64,000 bases of DNA from Peribacillus sp. Bi96 (GTDB lineage: Bacteria; Bacillota; Bacilli; Bacillales; DSM-1321). The DNA lies in contig NZ_CAKKLV010000001.1 in assembly GCF_918698115.1 (NCBI RefSeq), positions 124,001 through 188,000 of the forward strand, given 5' to 3'. Of this stretch, positions 27,441 to 34,870 are shown piece by piece. The position numbers were made by a program, and so were the translations under genes. The first letter of the stretch is position 1, and each line of letters starts with the position of its first letter. The notes below the pieces were generated by a model. The model searched no databases. It was given only the letters and a program-made list of their open reading frames with translations, and was not told the DNA's origin.

Positions 27441-28712
27441 ATGACACAAAGCCAAAAAATCACAGTTACTAACGGTGCTCTTAACGTACCAAACAACCCA
27501 ATCGTTCCTTATATTGAGGGAGACGGAATCGGTCCTGATATCTGGGTTGCAGCTTCTCGCGTTTTAGACGCAGCAGTTGAAAAAGCTTACAATGGCGAAA
27601 AGAAAATCGAATGGAAAGAAGTTTTAGCTGGACAAAAAGCATTTGACCAAACGGGCGAATGGCTTCCACAAGAAACTCTTGATGTCATTAACGAATATCT
27701 AATCGCTATTAAAGGACCTCTTACAACTCCAATCGGCGGCGGTATCCGTTCATTGAACGTTGCATTGCGTCAAGTATTGGACTTATTCGTATGTCTTCGT
27801 CCAGTACGTTACTTTGAAGGTGTACCTTCACCGGTTAAACGTCCTGAAGACACTGACATGGTCATCTTCCGTGAAAACACTGAAGATATCTATGCTGGTA
27901 TCGAATATGCAAAAGGTTCTGACCAAGCGAAGAAATTAATCGACTTCCTACAAAATGAATTCGGTGTTACAAACATCCGTTTCCCAGAAACTTCTGGTAT
28001 CGGGATCAAACCGATCTCTGAAGAGGGAACGAAACGTCTTGTTCGCTCTGCACTTAACTATGCGATCAAAGAAGGCCGTAAATCATTAACGCTTGTTCAT
28101 AAAGGTAACATCATGAAATTCACGGAAGGCGCGTTCAAAACTTGGGGTTATGAAGTTGCAGAACAAGAATTTGCCGATAAAGTGTTCACTTGGAACCAAT
28201 ATGACAAAATTAAAGATGCTGAAGGCACTGAAGCTGCTAACAAAGCACAATCAGCTGCTGAAGCTGAAGGCAAAATCATCGTTAAAGATTCCATTGCTGA
28301 TATCTTCTTACAACAAATCCTGACTCGTCCTAAAGAGTTTGATGTTGTTGCAACAATGAACTTGAACGGAGATTACATTTCTGATGCATTAGCTGCACAA
28401 GTTGGCGGAATTGGTATCGCTCCAGGAGCAAACATCAACTACGAAACTGGACATGCTATCTTCGAAGCTACACACGGAACGGCTCCTAAATACGCTGGTC
28501 TTGATAAAGTTAACCCATCTTCAGTCCTTCTTTCAGGTGTGCTTTTACTTGAACACCTTGGCTGGAACGAAGCTGCAGACAGCATCACAAAATCAGTTGA
28601 ACAAACAATCGCTTCTAAAGTTGTTACATACGACTTTGCCCGCCTGATGGATGGCGCAACAGAAGTTAAATGTTCTGAGTTCGCTGACGAGCTGATCAAA
28701 AACCTTAAATAA
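27441..28712 (+). CDS. icd: Isocitrate dehydrogenase (NADP)
   Basis: 423 residues from ATG 27441 (CGGAGGTAAGAG upstream); an earlier in-frame start at 27378 lies inside the stem-loop. Oxidises isocitrate to 2-oxoglutarate with [15 protein letters not shown] near residue 22, the substrate loop around [12 protein letters not shown] (near 103) and a C-terminal [19 protein letters not shown] run are typical of bacterial homodimeric enzymes. Second gene of the TCA operon. Confidence 0.97.
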   Translation: MTQSQKITVTNGALNVPNNPIVPYIEGDGIGPDIWVAASRVLDAAVEKAYNGEKKIEWKEVLAGQKAFDQTGEWLPQETLDVINEYLIAIKGPLTTPIGGGIRSLNVALRQVLDLFVCLRPVRYFEGVPSPVKRPEDTDMVIFRENTEDIYAGIEYAKGSDQAKKLIDFLQNEFGVTNIRFPETSGIGIKPISEEGTKRLVRSALNYAIKEGRKSLTLVHKGNIMKFTEGAFKTWGYEVAEQEFADKVFTWNQYDKIKDAEGTEAANKAQSAAEAEGKIIVKDSIADIFLQQILTRPKEFDVVATMNLNGDYISDALAAQVGGIGIAPGANINYETGHAIFEATHGTAPKYAGLDKVNPSSVLLSGVLLLEHLGWNEAADSITKSVEQTIASKVVTYDFARLMDGATEVKCSEFADELIKNLK

Positions 28713-28728
28713 TTGCTTATGATGCTTT

Positions 28729-28761
28729 CTGGAAAAGTGCCTGATCGGGCTTCTTTTCCAG
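28729..28761 (+). other. Intercistronic stem-loop between icd and mdh
   Basis: CTGGAAAAG and CTTTTCCAG pair with further GCC/GGC pairing inside. There is no T-run afterward. Like the citZ-icd hairpin it may be a processing or stability element. Confidence 0.45.
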
Positions 28762-28838
28762 GGGGCTTCTTATCTATTTATGAATGAAGACGTTAAAATA
28801 ATTCCAAAATCATTTACTTAATTTGAGGAGGAAATAAC

Positions 28839-29774
28839 ATGTCTAATCGTAAAAAAATAACAGTAGTTGGTGCCGGGTTCACTGGTGCTACAGCAGCATT
28901 TCTAGCAGCTCAAAAAGAACTTGGTGATATCGTTTTAGTAGATATTCCACAAGCTGAAAACCCTACTAAAGGTAAAGCGCTTGATATGGCGGAAGCGGGT
29001 CCGGTTCAAGGTTTTGACGCTAACATCATCGGTACATCCGACTATGCCGATACAGCTGATTCTGACGTGGTAATCATCACTGCTGGTATTGCTCGTAAAC
29101 CTGGTATGAGCCGTGACGACTTAGTTCAAACCAACCAAAAAGTTATGAAATCCGTAACTAAAGAATTGGTTAAATTTTCTCCAAATACAACAATCATCGT
29201 ATTGACTAACCCAGTTGATGCAATGACTTATACTGTTTATAAAGAATCAGGTTTCCCAAAGGAACGCGTAATTGGACAATCAGGTGTTCTAGATACAGCT
29301 CGTTTCCGTACATTCGTAGCTCAAGAATTAAACTTGTCAGTTAAAGATGTAACAGGTTTCGTACTTGGCGGACACGGCGACGATATGGTTCCTCTAGTAC
29401 GTTACTCATATGCAGGCGGAATTCCTTTGGAAACATTGATCCCAAAAGATCGTTTAGAAGCAATCGTAGCCCGTACTCGTACTGGCGGCGGAGAAATCGT
29501 AAATCTTCTTGGAAACGGAAGCGCATATTATGCACCTGCTGCAGCTCTAGTGGAAATGGCAGAAGCGATCCTTAAAGACCAACGTCGGGTTCTTCCATCC
29601 ATCGCTTATCTTGAAGGCGAATACGGATTCGAAGGAATCTACCTTGGAGTGCCAACTGTACTAGGAGCAAACGGTATTGAACAAATCATCGAACTAGAAT
29701 TGACTGAAGCTGAAAAAGAAGCACTTTCTAAATCAGTTGAATCAGTTAAAGCAGTAATGCAAGTTCTTCAATAA
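28839..29774 (+). CDS. mdh: Malate dehydrogenase
   Basis: 311 residues, GAGGAGG before the ATG. NAD-dependent interconversion of malate and oxaloacetate, LDH-like MDH type. Rossmann motif [11 protein letters not shown] near residue 11, [16 protein letters not shown] (substrate loop with Arg residues, near 80-95) and the catalytic histidine in [10 protein letters not shown] (near 179). Third gene of citZ-icd-mdh. A long terminator follows. Confidence 0.97.
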   Translation: MSNRKKITVVGAGFTGATAAFLAAQKELGDIVLVDIPQAENPTKGKALDMAEAGPVQGFDANIIGTSDYADTADSDVVIITAGIARKPGMSRDDLVQTNQKVMKSVTKELVKFSPNTTIIVLTNPVDAMTYTVYKESGFPKERVIGQSGVLDTARFRTFVAQELNLSVKDVTGFVLGGHGDDMVPLVRYSYAGGIPLETLIPKDRLEAIVARTRTGGGEIVNLLGNGSAYYAPAAALVEMAEAILKDQRRVLPSIAYLEGEYGFEGIYLGVPTVLGANGIEQIIELELTEAEKEALSKSVESVKAVMQVLQ

Positions 29775-29782
29775 GTGCTCTT

Positions 29783-29846
29783 GAAAACTGCCCGGAATAA
29801 TGGAAGGGAGGCTAAGGCCTTCTACCATCTTCGGGCAGTTTTTTTT
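29783..29846 (+). terminator. Terminator of the citZ-icd-mdh operon
   Basis: An outer stem, AAAACTGCCCG with CGGGCAGTTTT, encloses a second small hairpin (GGAAGGGAGG with CCTTCTACC-like pairing). Eight T follow. Confidence 0.85.
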
Positions 29847-30021
29847 ATCCGATTTTAAAGGCGGCTGGGACAATTCGTACTTATAAGCACCTGCTGACTA
29901 TAGGAATACATTCAATGTGTTTTTTTTATGTGTAATTTTCCTATAATATTCTTTATAATGGAATTGGATGAGTAGACTAAAAAAATAGTCTATGGGGTAA
30001 TACGCAATTCAGGAGGATCTA

Positions 30022-30741
30022 ATGTCAAAGAAAATTCTCGTAGTGGATGATGAACAATCAATAGTTACCTTACTTCAGTACAATTTAGAACAAGCAGGCT
30101 ATTCGGTAATCACGGCCTTAGATGGAGAACAAGGGCTGCAGGCTGCTGTGGATATACGCCCGGATTTAGTCGTATTGGATTTGATGTTGCCTAAAATGGA
30201 TGGTCTTGAAGTATGTAAACAACTTCGCCAGCAAAAGATCAATATACCGATCTTGATGCTGACAGCTAAGGATGATGAATTTGACAAAGTGCTGGGGCTA
30301 GAACTGGGGGCGGATGATTATTTAACCAAACCATTTAGTCCGCGGGAGGTAACAGCCCGGATCAAGGCCATATTAAGAAGATCTCAGTTACAATCCAATG
30401 GCAGTGAGACGAGTCATGATCAGGAAGATGGTCTCTTGAAATTAGGGGACTTGAAAGTATTCCCGGATCGATACGAAGCATTCTTTGAGGAACAGCAATT
30501 AGAATTGACTCCAAAGGAATTTGAATTACTTTTACATTTGGCTAAGAATAAAGGAAGAGTATTAACTAGGGACCAACTGCTAAGTTCAGTATGGAATTAT
30601 GATTTCGCGGGAGATTCGCGAATTGTCGATGTGCATATTAGCCATCTTCGTGAAAAAATAGAGAAGGATACAAAAAAACCTCTTTACATCAAAACGATCA
30701 GGGGATTGGGTTATAAGCTTGAGGAGCCTAAAAAAGAATGA
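30022..30741 (+). CDS. phoP: Phosphate response regulator PhoP
   Basis: 239 residues, CAGGAGGATC before the ATG. Receiver domain (about 1-120) with acidic pocket D9-D10, phospho-acceptor D53 and K105-equivalent (TKPFSPRE); OmpR/PhoB winged helix (about 135-235). It activates or represses the Pho regulon when PhoR senses phosphate limitation. Upstream TATAAT hexamers at 29942 and 29954 mark the promoter area. Its stop overlaps the phoR start (ATGA). Confidence 0.96.
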   Translation: MSKKILVVDDEQSIVTLLQYNLEQAGYSVITALDGEQGLQAAVDIRPDLVVLDLMLPKMDGLEVCKQLRQQKINIPILMLTAKDDEFDKVLGLELGADDYLTKPFSPREVTARIKAILRRSQLQSNGSETSHDQEDGLLKLGDLKVFPDRYEAFFEEQQLELTPKEFELLLHLAKNKGRVLTRDQLLSSVWNYDFAGDSRIVDVHISHLREKIEKDTKKPLYIKTIRGLGYKLEEPKKE

Positions 30742-32516
30742 CGACCTATCGTAAAAAGCTCTTATACACCCTCATCATGCTGGTGATGGTCGTCCTGATG
30801 GCCGTGGGCTTTTTATTAGGACATTTGTTCAAAAGCTATTATATAAAAACATTCAATGAACGTATACAGAACGAAACATTTTTCATTTCTACATATATAC
30901 AAGAACATGGTGGAATCGTATCCTTTTTGGAGGAAGGGAAAACGGCAAAACTGACACCCCTTTTAGATTCAAACTTAACCATTCTTTCCACGAGTGGGGA
31001 GATATTATATGATTCTACATCATCTAATGAAATACTTAAAAACCATGCAAAGGTCCTTCGTAAAATAACTTTGGAAAAAGGGCTTAAGCGTGGAGAAGGG
31101 TATGAAGTGGTTGAAGGGGAATCGGACCACCATTATTATTGGAAGACGGTTGAAAAGGACGGAGAGATAGAAGGATTTGTCGTTCATAGCAACGAAATTG
31201 AGGCCCTCAATCAAGTGAATAAGCAAATGTGGCAAATATTGATCATTTGTTTAGGGGTTGCCTTGATCATCATTCTCATGCTTGCGAGTAAAATCACTTC
31301 ATATTATACCCGGCCTATCGAGGAAGCGACGATGGCAGCCATTGAACTGGCAAAAGGGAATTATGGAACGCGGACATATGAGCGGAATTCCGATGAAACG
31401 GGAATGCTGACAACTTCTTTGAACATTTTGGCGAGGAATTTACAAGAAACAGAGATGGCGAGAGAAATGAATCAGGATCGTCTGGAAGCACTTGTTGAAA
31501 ATATCGGAAGTGGTGTCTTGTTAATAGACAGTAAAGGGTATACAACCTTGATCAACCGGGAATTCAAAAAAATATTCCATGTAAACGCCAGTACGTTTTT
31601 GTTTCAAGAATATTACTCGGTCATTAAAGATCAGGAAGTGATTTCCATCATCGAAGAGATTTTTCGAACGGAAAAAACGATAAAACGTCAAGTGAAGATA
31701 TCACTTGCTATAGAACGGAAGCATTTTGAGATTTACGGGGCACCGATTATCGGAAATCATGATGAATGGAAGGGGATCCTGCTCATATTCCATGATATCA
31801 CCGAATTGAAAAAGCTCGAGCAAATGCGTAAGGATTTCGTTGCCAATGTTTCCCATGAGTTGAGAACCCCGATTACGTCTATCAAAGGCTTTTCAGAAAC
31901 ATTGTTAGATGGGGCTTTAAAAGACGAAGAGACCTTGAAGCACTTTTTATCGATCATCTTGAAAGAAAGTGATCGGCTGCAAGAACTCATTCAGGAGCTT
32001 CTGAATTTATCAAAAATGGAGCAGCAGGAGTTCGTTTTGAAAGCAGGCGTCGTGGATATTTCGAGAGTCCTTGGAGAAATACAAGAGATGCTTATAGGGA
32101 AGATGAAGAATAAAGAAGTCTCCCTTGAAATTAAAGCAACAAAAAATCCGGTATTTATTGAAGGGGATTCGGACAGGATCAAACAAGTTTTCATTAATTT
32201 GATAACGAACGCAATGACCTATACACCAAATGGTGGAAGGGTCACCGTGAATGTCATGGAAAATGAACAGACCGTGGATATTGCCGTCCAAGATAGCGGG
32301 ATCGGCATCGAAGAAAAAGAACTGCCGAGGATCTTTGAACGGTTTTACAGGATCGATAAGGCAAGGAGCCGTGATTCGGGTGGAACTGGCATTGGTCTGG
32401 CGATCGTCAAGCATATAATAGAAGTCCATAAAGGTAAAATCAAAGTGGAAAGCACACCAGGCACGGGGACGACTTTTACAGTCACGCTAAATAAAAGTTT
32501 AAAGGGAAAAATGTAG
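30738..32516 (+). CDS. phoR: Phosphate sensor histidine kinase PhoR
   Basis: 592 residues. Membrane segment about 8-30, extracytoplasmic domain about 31-160, second segment about 165-187, HAMP about 188-240, PAS about 245-350, HisKA with phospho-acceptor H373 (SHELRTP), and ATPase domain about 475-590 (N-box NLITNAMTYTPNGG, DSGIGI, GGTGIGLAIVKH). It phosphorylates PhoP in low phosphate. Start overlaps phoP by 4 bases. A PhoP-type promoter begins 12 bases after its stop. Confidence 0.96.
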   Translation: MTTYRKKLLYTLIMLVMVVLMAVGFLLGHLFKSYYIKTFNERIQNETFFISTYIQEHGGIVSFLEEGKTAKLTPLLDSNLTILSTSGEILYDSTSSNEILKNHAKVLRKITLEKGLKRGEGYEVVEGESDHHYYWKTVEKDGEIEGFVVHSNEIEALNQVNKQMWQILIICLGVALIIILMLASKITSYYTRPIEEATMAAIELAKGNYGTRTYERNSDETGMLTTSLNILARNLQETEMAREMNQDRLEALVENIGSGVLLIDSKGYTTLINREFKKIFHVNASTFLFQEYYSVIKDQEVISIIEEIFRTEKTIKRQVKISLAIERKHFEIYGAPIIGNHDEWKGILLIFHDITELKKLEQMRKDFVANVSHELRTPITSIKGFSETLLDGALKDEETLKHFLSIILKESDRLQELIQELLNLSKMEQQEFVLKAGVVDISRVLGEIQEMLIGKMKNKEVSLEIKATKNPVFIEGDSDRIKQVFINLITNAMTYTPNGGRVTVNVMENEQTVDIAVQDSGIGIEEKELPRIFERFYRIDKARSRDSGGTGIGLAIVKHIIEVHKGKIKVESTPGTGTTFTVTLNKSLKGKM

Positions 32517-32528
32517 CATGACCGTGAA

Positions 32529-32582
32529 TTTACATTTCCTTTACAATTTCTTAAAACAGTCTTCATAATGCAGGGGTACAAT
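32529..32582 (+). promoter_or_regulatory. PhoP-activated-type promoter (Pho box plus -10)
   Basis: Four TT-N-A-N-A half sites are spaced exactly 11 bases apart: TTTACA at 32529, TTTACA at 32540, TTAAAA at 32551 and TTCATA at 32562. A TACAAT -10 follows at 32577-32582, 9 bases after the last repeat, with no -35. This is the layout of PhoP-activated promoters in B. subtilis (four repeats with 5-base spacers ending near -21). The predicted start is near 32589, and the target is what lies downstream: a 37-codon ORF and hflKC. Confidence 0.65.
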
Positions 32583-32615
32583 GATTGCACAACCCCTCAT
32601 CCAAGGAGTTAAACA

Positions 32616-32729
32616 ATGACAGAGACACTAAGTCTCTGTCTTTTAATTTTGGAATTTTATCTATACCTCTGGGAATCATTCCTCTTTCCTATTTTTTTAG
32701 GAAAATATTTGATTTCCATGAAACTTTAG
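32616..32729 (+). CDS. Possible small hydrophobic peptide downstream of the Pho box
   Basis: 37 codons, ATG with AAGGAG 7 bases upstream, an ideal spacing. The peptide begins MTETLSLCLLILEF, is largely hydrophobic (about residues 5-32, one likely membrane span) and ends in ISMKL before TAG. It starts about 27 bases after the predicted PhoP-dependent transcription start. Codons 2-9 lie inside a terminator-like hairpin, so translation and termination would compete. No homologue is known to me, and it could be a chance ORF. Confidence 0.35.
   Translation: MTETLSLCLLILEFYLYLWESFLFPIFLGKYLISMKL
32618..32650 (+). terminator. Hairpin after phoR, overlapping the small ORF
   Basis: A perfect 9-bp stem, GACAGAGAC with GTCTCTGTC, a 5-base loop, then TTTTAATTTT. 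It may end phoPR transcripts or a roughly 60-base transcript from the Pho-type promoter. Confidence 0.6.
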
Positions 32730-32770
32730 GCCCTTCCTTGCGTAAATAAGATATAACAAGCAAAGAAGGG

Positions 32771-33814
32771 GTGATACATATCGTTAGCTTAAAAAGAATA
32801 TATACGATCACAGGACTAGTCTTTCTTATTTTAATTTTGGGTGTGGTTGCGATATCGACCTGGTATACGGTTGATGAATCCGACCAAGCTGTCATAATGA
32901 CATTTGGTAAGGTGGAGCAGACGATTACAGAACCAGGACTTCACTTTAAACTGCCTTGGCCGATTCAATCTGTTGAGAAGCTATCGAAAGAAACATTCAG
33001 TCTGAAATTTGGCTATAAGGAAGAGGATGGAGAGGTGAAGGATTACCCGAGTGAGACCAAAATGATTACGGGTGATGAAAATATTGTGCTAGCCGACCTA
33101 GTGGTTCAGTGGAAAATCACGGACCCTCCAAAATATCTATACAATGCAGATGATCCAGAGAAGATATTATATGATACGACTTCAGCCGCTTTACGGAGTA
33201 TTATCGGCAGCACCAAAATCGATGATGCACTTACTTCCGGTAAAGCACAAATAGAAGCGGATGTACGGGAATTATTGTCGCAGCTAATGGAGAAATATGA
33301 TGTCGGTATTTCCATATCTGCGGTTAAACTCCAGGACGTGGAATTACCGAATGAAGAAGTGCGGAAAGCATTCACGAATGTAACGGATGCCCGTGAAACG
33401 GCCAATACGAAAATCAACGAAGCGGATAAATATGAAAATAAACGGATGAATGAAGCGGAAGGGGAAAAAGACGCCATCATTTCTCAGGCCAACGGGGATA
33501 AAGCTGCCCGTACGGAAGCAGCCCGTGGGGATGTAGCGGTCTTTGAAAAAATATTCAGTGAGTATAAAGGCAATAAAGGGATTACGAAGGACCGTCTTGT
33601 TATCGAGACCCTTGAAGGAGTATTGCCCAATGCCGAGATTTATATCATGAATGATGATGGAAATACAATGAAGTACTTGCCGCTTCGTTCACTAGAAAAA
33701 GAGGAAACGAAAAAAGCGCCTGTCCCTGATGAAGATAATGCCGAAAAAGCAGAAACGAAAAAGGAGAATGCATCCGAAGAAAAAGCGACAGGGGAAGGGG
33801 GCGTTAAACAATGA
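32771..33814 (+). CDS. hflK: FtsH protease modulator HflK (SPFH/band 7 protein)
   Basis: 347 residues from GTG 32771. One N-terminal membrane segment (about 11-30), SPFH/prohibitin domain (about 32-200), a long Ala/Glu/Lys coiled coil (about 200-270) and an acidic, low-complexity tail. HflK and HflC form a cage around the FtsH protease in other bacteria. The start is uncertain: GTG is too close to a ribosome binding site, whereas AAGGGGTGA is ideally placed for an ATC at 32780. The stop overlaps hflC (ATGA). B. subtilis has polA directly after phoR, so hflKC is an insertion. Confidence 0.88.
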   Translation: MIHIVSLKRIYTITGLVFLILILGVVAISTWYTVDESDQAVIMTFGKVEQTITEPGLHFKLPWPIQSVEKLSKETFSLKFGYKEEDGEVKDYPSETKMITGDENIVLADLVVQWKITDPPKYLYNADDPEKILYDTTSAALRSIIGSTKIDDALTSGKAQIEADVRELLSQLMEKYDVGISISAVKLQDVELPNEEVRKAFTNVTDARETANTKINEADKYENKRMNEAEGEKDAIISQANGDKAARTEAARGDVAVFEKIFSEYKGNKGITKDRLVIETLEGVLPNAEIYIMNDDGNTMKYLPLRSLEKEETKKAPVPDEDNAEKAETKKENASEEKATGEGGVKQ

Positions 33815-34743
33815 ACGGAAAAATAATAGATTTCAATGAGTTGAAGAAAGGCGACTTTCACTGGAGAGGCTATGTTAAAAGTGGCATTTTCATCATTATT
33901 TTGATTGTGCTGCTGCTAATTATTTTCACCAATGTCTATATCGTCAAAGAGGGAGAATATAAAGTTGTCCGTCAATTCGGTGAGGTTGTAAGAATCGATA
34001 AGACCCCTGGATTAAAGGCAAAGGTGCCTTTCATTCAAACCGTCATGACCCTGCCGAAGTATCAAATGAGTTCTGATGTATCTGAAGCTGAAATCAATAC
34101 GAAAGATAAAAAGCGGATGCTGATAGATAATTATGCAGTATGGAGAATAGAAGATCCGAAGAAGTTGATTACAAATGCAAGGACGCTCGGTAATGCGGAA
34201 ACGAAAATGGAAGAGTTCATTTATTCAGCAGTCCGTTCAGAGTTGGGCCAATTGAATTATGATGAAATCATCAATGATGAGAAGTCATCCAGAGGAAGTT
34301 TGAACGACCGCATAACGGAAAAAGTCAACGAACTGCTGCAAAAGGACAGTTATGGCATCAGCTTGACGGATGTCCGGATAAAACGTACGGACCTGCCAGC
34401 CGAAAACGAAGCATCGGTCTTCAAGAGGATGATTTCCGAGCGTGAATCAAAAGCCCAAGAATACCTATCAAAAGGTGATGCGAAAAAAAACCGGATCATT
34501 GCGGATACTGATCGGAAAGTGAAAGAATTGCTCTCGACAGCAGAGGCAGATGCAGAAGTGATCCGGGCCGAAGGGGAAGGGGAAGCGGCGAAAATCTATA
34601 ATAGATCTTTTTCCAAAGATCCCGAATTCTATAAACTATACCGGACTCTTGAATCGTACAAAAAAACGATTGGAGATCAAACGGTCATCGTTCTGCCATC
34701 GGATTCCCCTTATGCGAGCTTGTTAATGGGAAACACTAAATAA
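33811..34743 (+). CDS. hflC: FtsH protease modulator HflC (SPFH/band 7 protein)
   Basis: 310 residues. The ATG overlaps the hflK stop by 4 bases. Membrane segment about 27-47, SPFH domain about 48-215 (VVRQFGEVV, DNYAVWRIEDP), then a helical region with Glu/Ala repeats (AEADAEVIRAEGEGEAAKIY, about 235-260) and a short C-terminal part. Partner of HflK in membrane protein quality control. A long terminator separates it from polA. Confidence 0.9.
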   Translation: MNGKIIDFNELKKGDFHWRGYVKSGIFIIILIVLLLIIFTNVYIVKEGEYKVVRQFGEVVRIDKTPGLKAKVPFIQTVMTLPKYQMSSDVSEAEINTKDKKRMLIDNYAVWRIEDPKKLITNARTLGNAETKMEEFIYSAVRSELGQLNYDEIINDEKSSRGSLNDRITEKVNELLQKDSYGISLTDVRIKRTDLPAENEASVFKRMISERESKAQEYLSKGDAKKNRIIADTDRKVKELLSTAEADAEVIRAEGEGEAAKIYNRSFSKDPEFYKLYRTLESYKKTIGDQTVIVLPSDSPYASLLMGNTK

Positions 34744-34750
34744 CCGCGTT

Positions 34751-34814
34751 GCCGTTCATTTTTCTTTCCGCTTCTACTCATGGTAGAATAGAGGAAGAAA
34801 ATGAACGGCTTTTT
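34751..34814 (+). terminator. Terminator between hflC and polA
   Basis: A long stem, GCCGTTCATTTTTCTTTCC with GGAAGAAAATGAACGGC, extended by an inner TTCTAC/GTAGAA pair, followed by five T. Confidence 0.85.
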
Positions 34815-34870
34815 GCGTTTATAAATAGAAGCTAAAATACTTGAACCTGTATGACTGGAGGAAGACGGAT

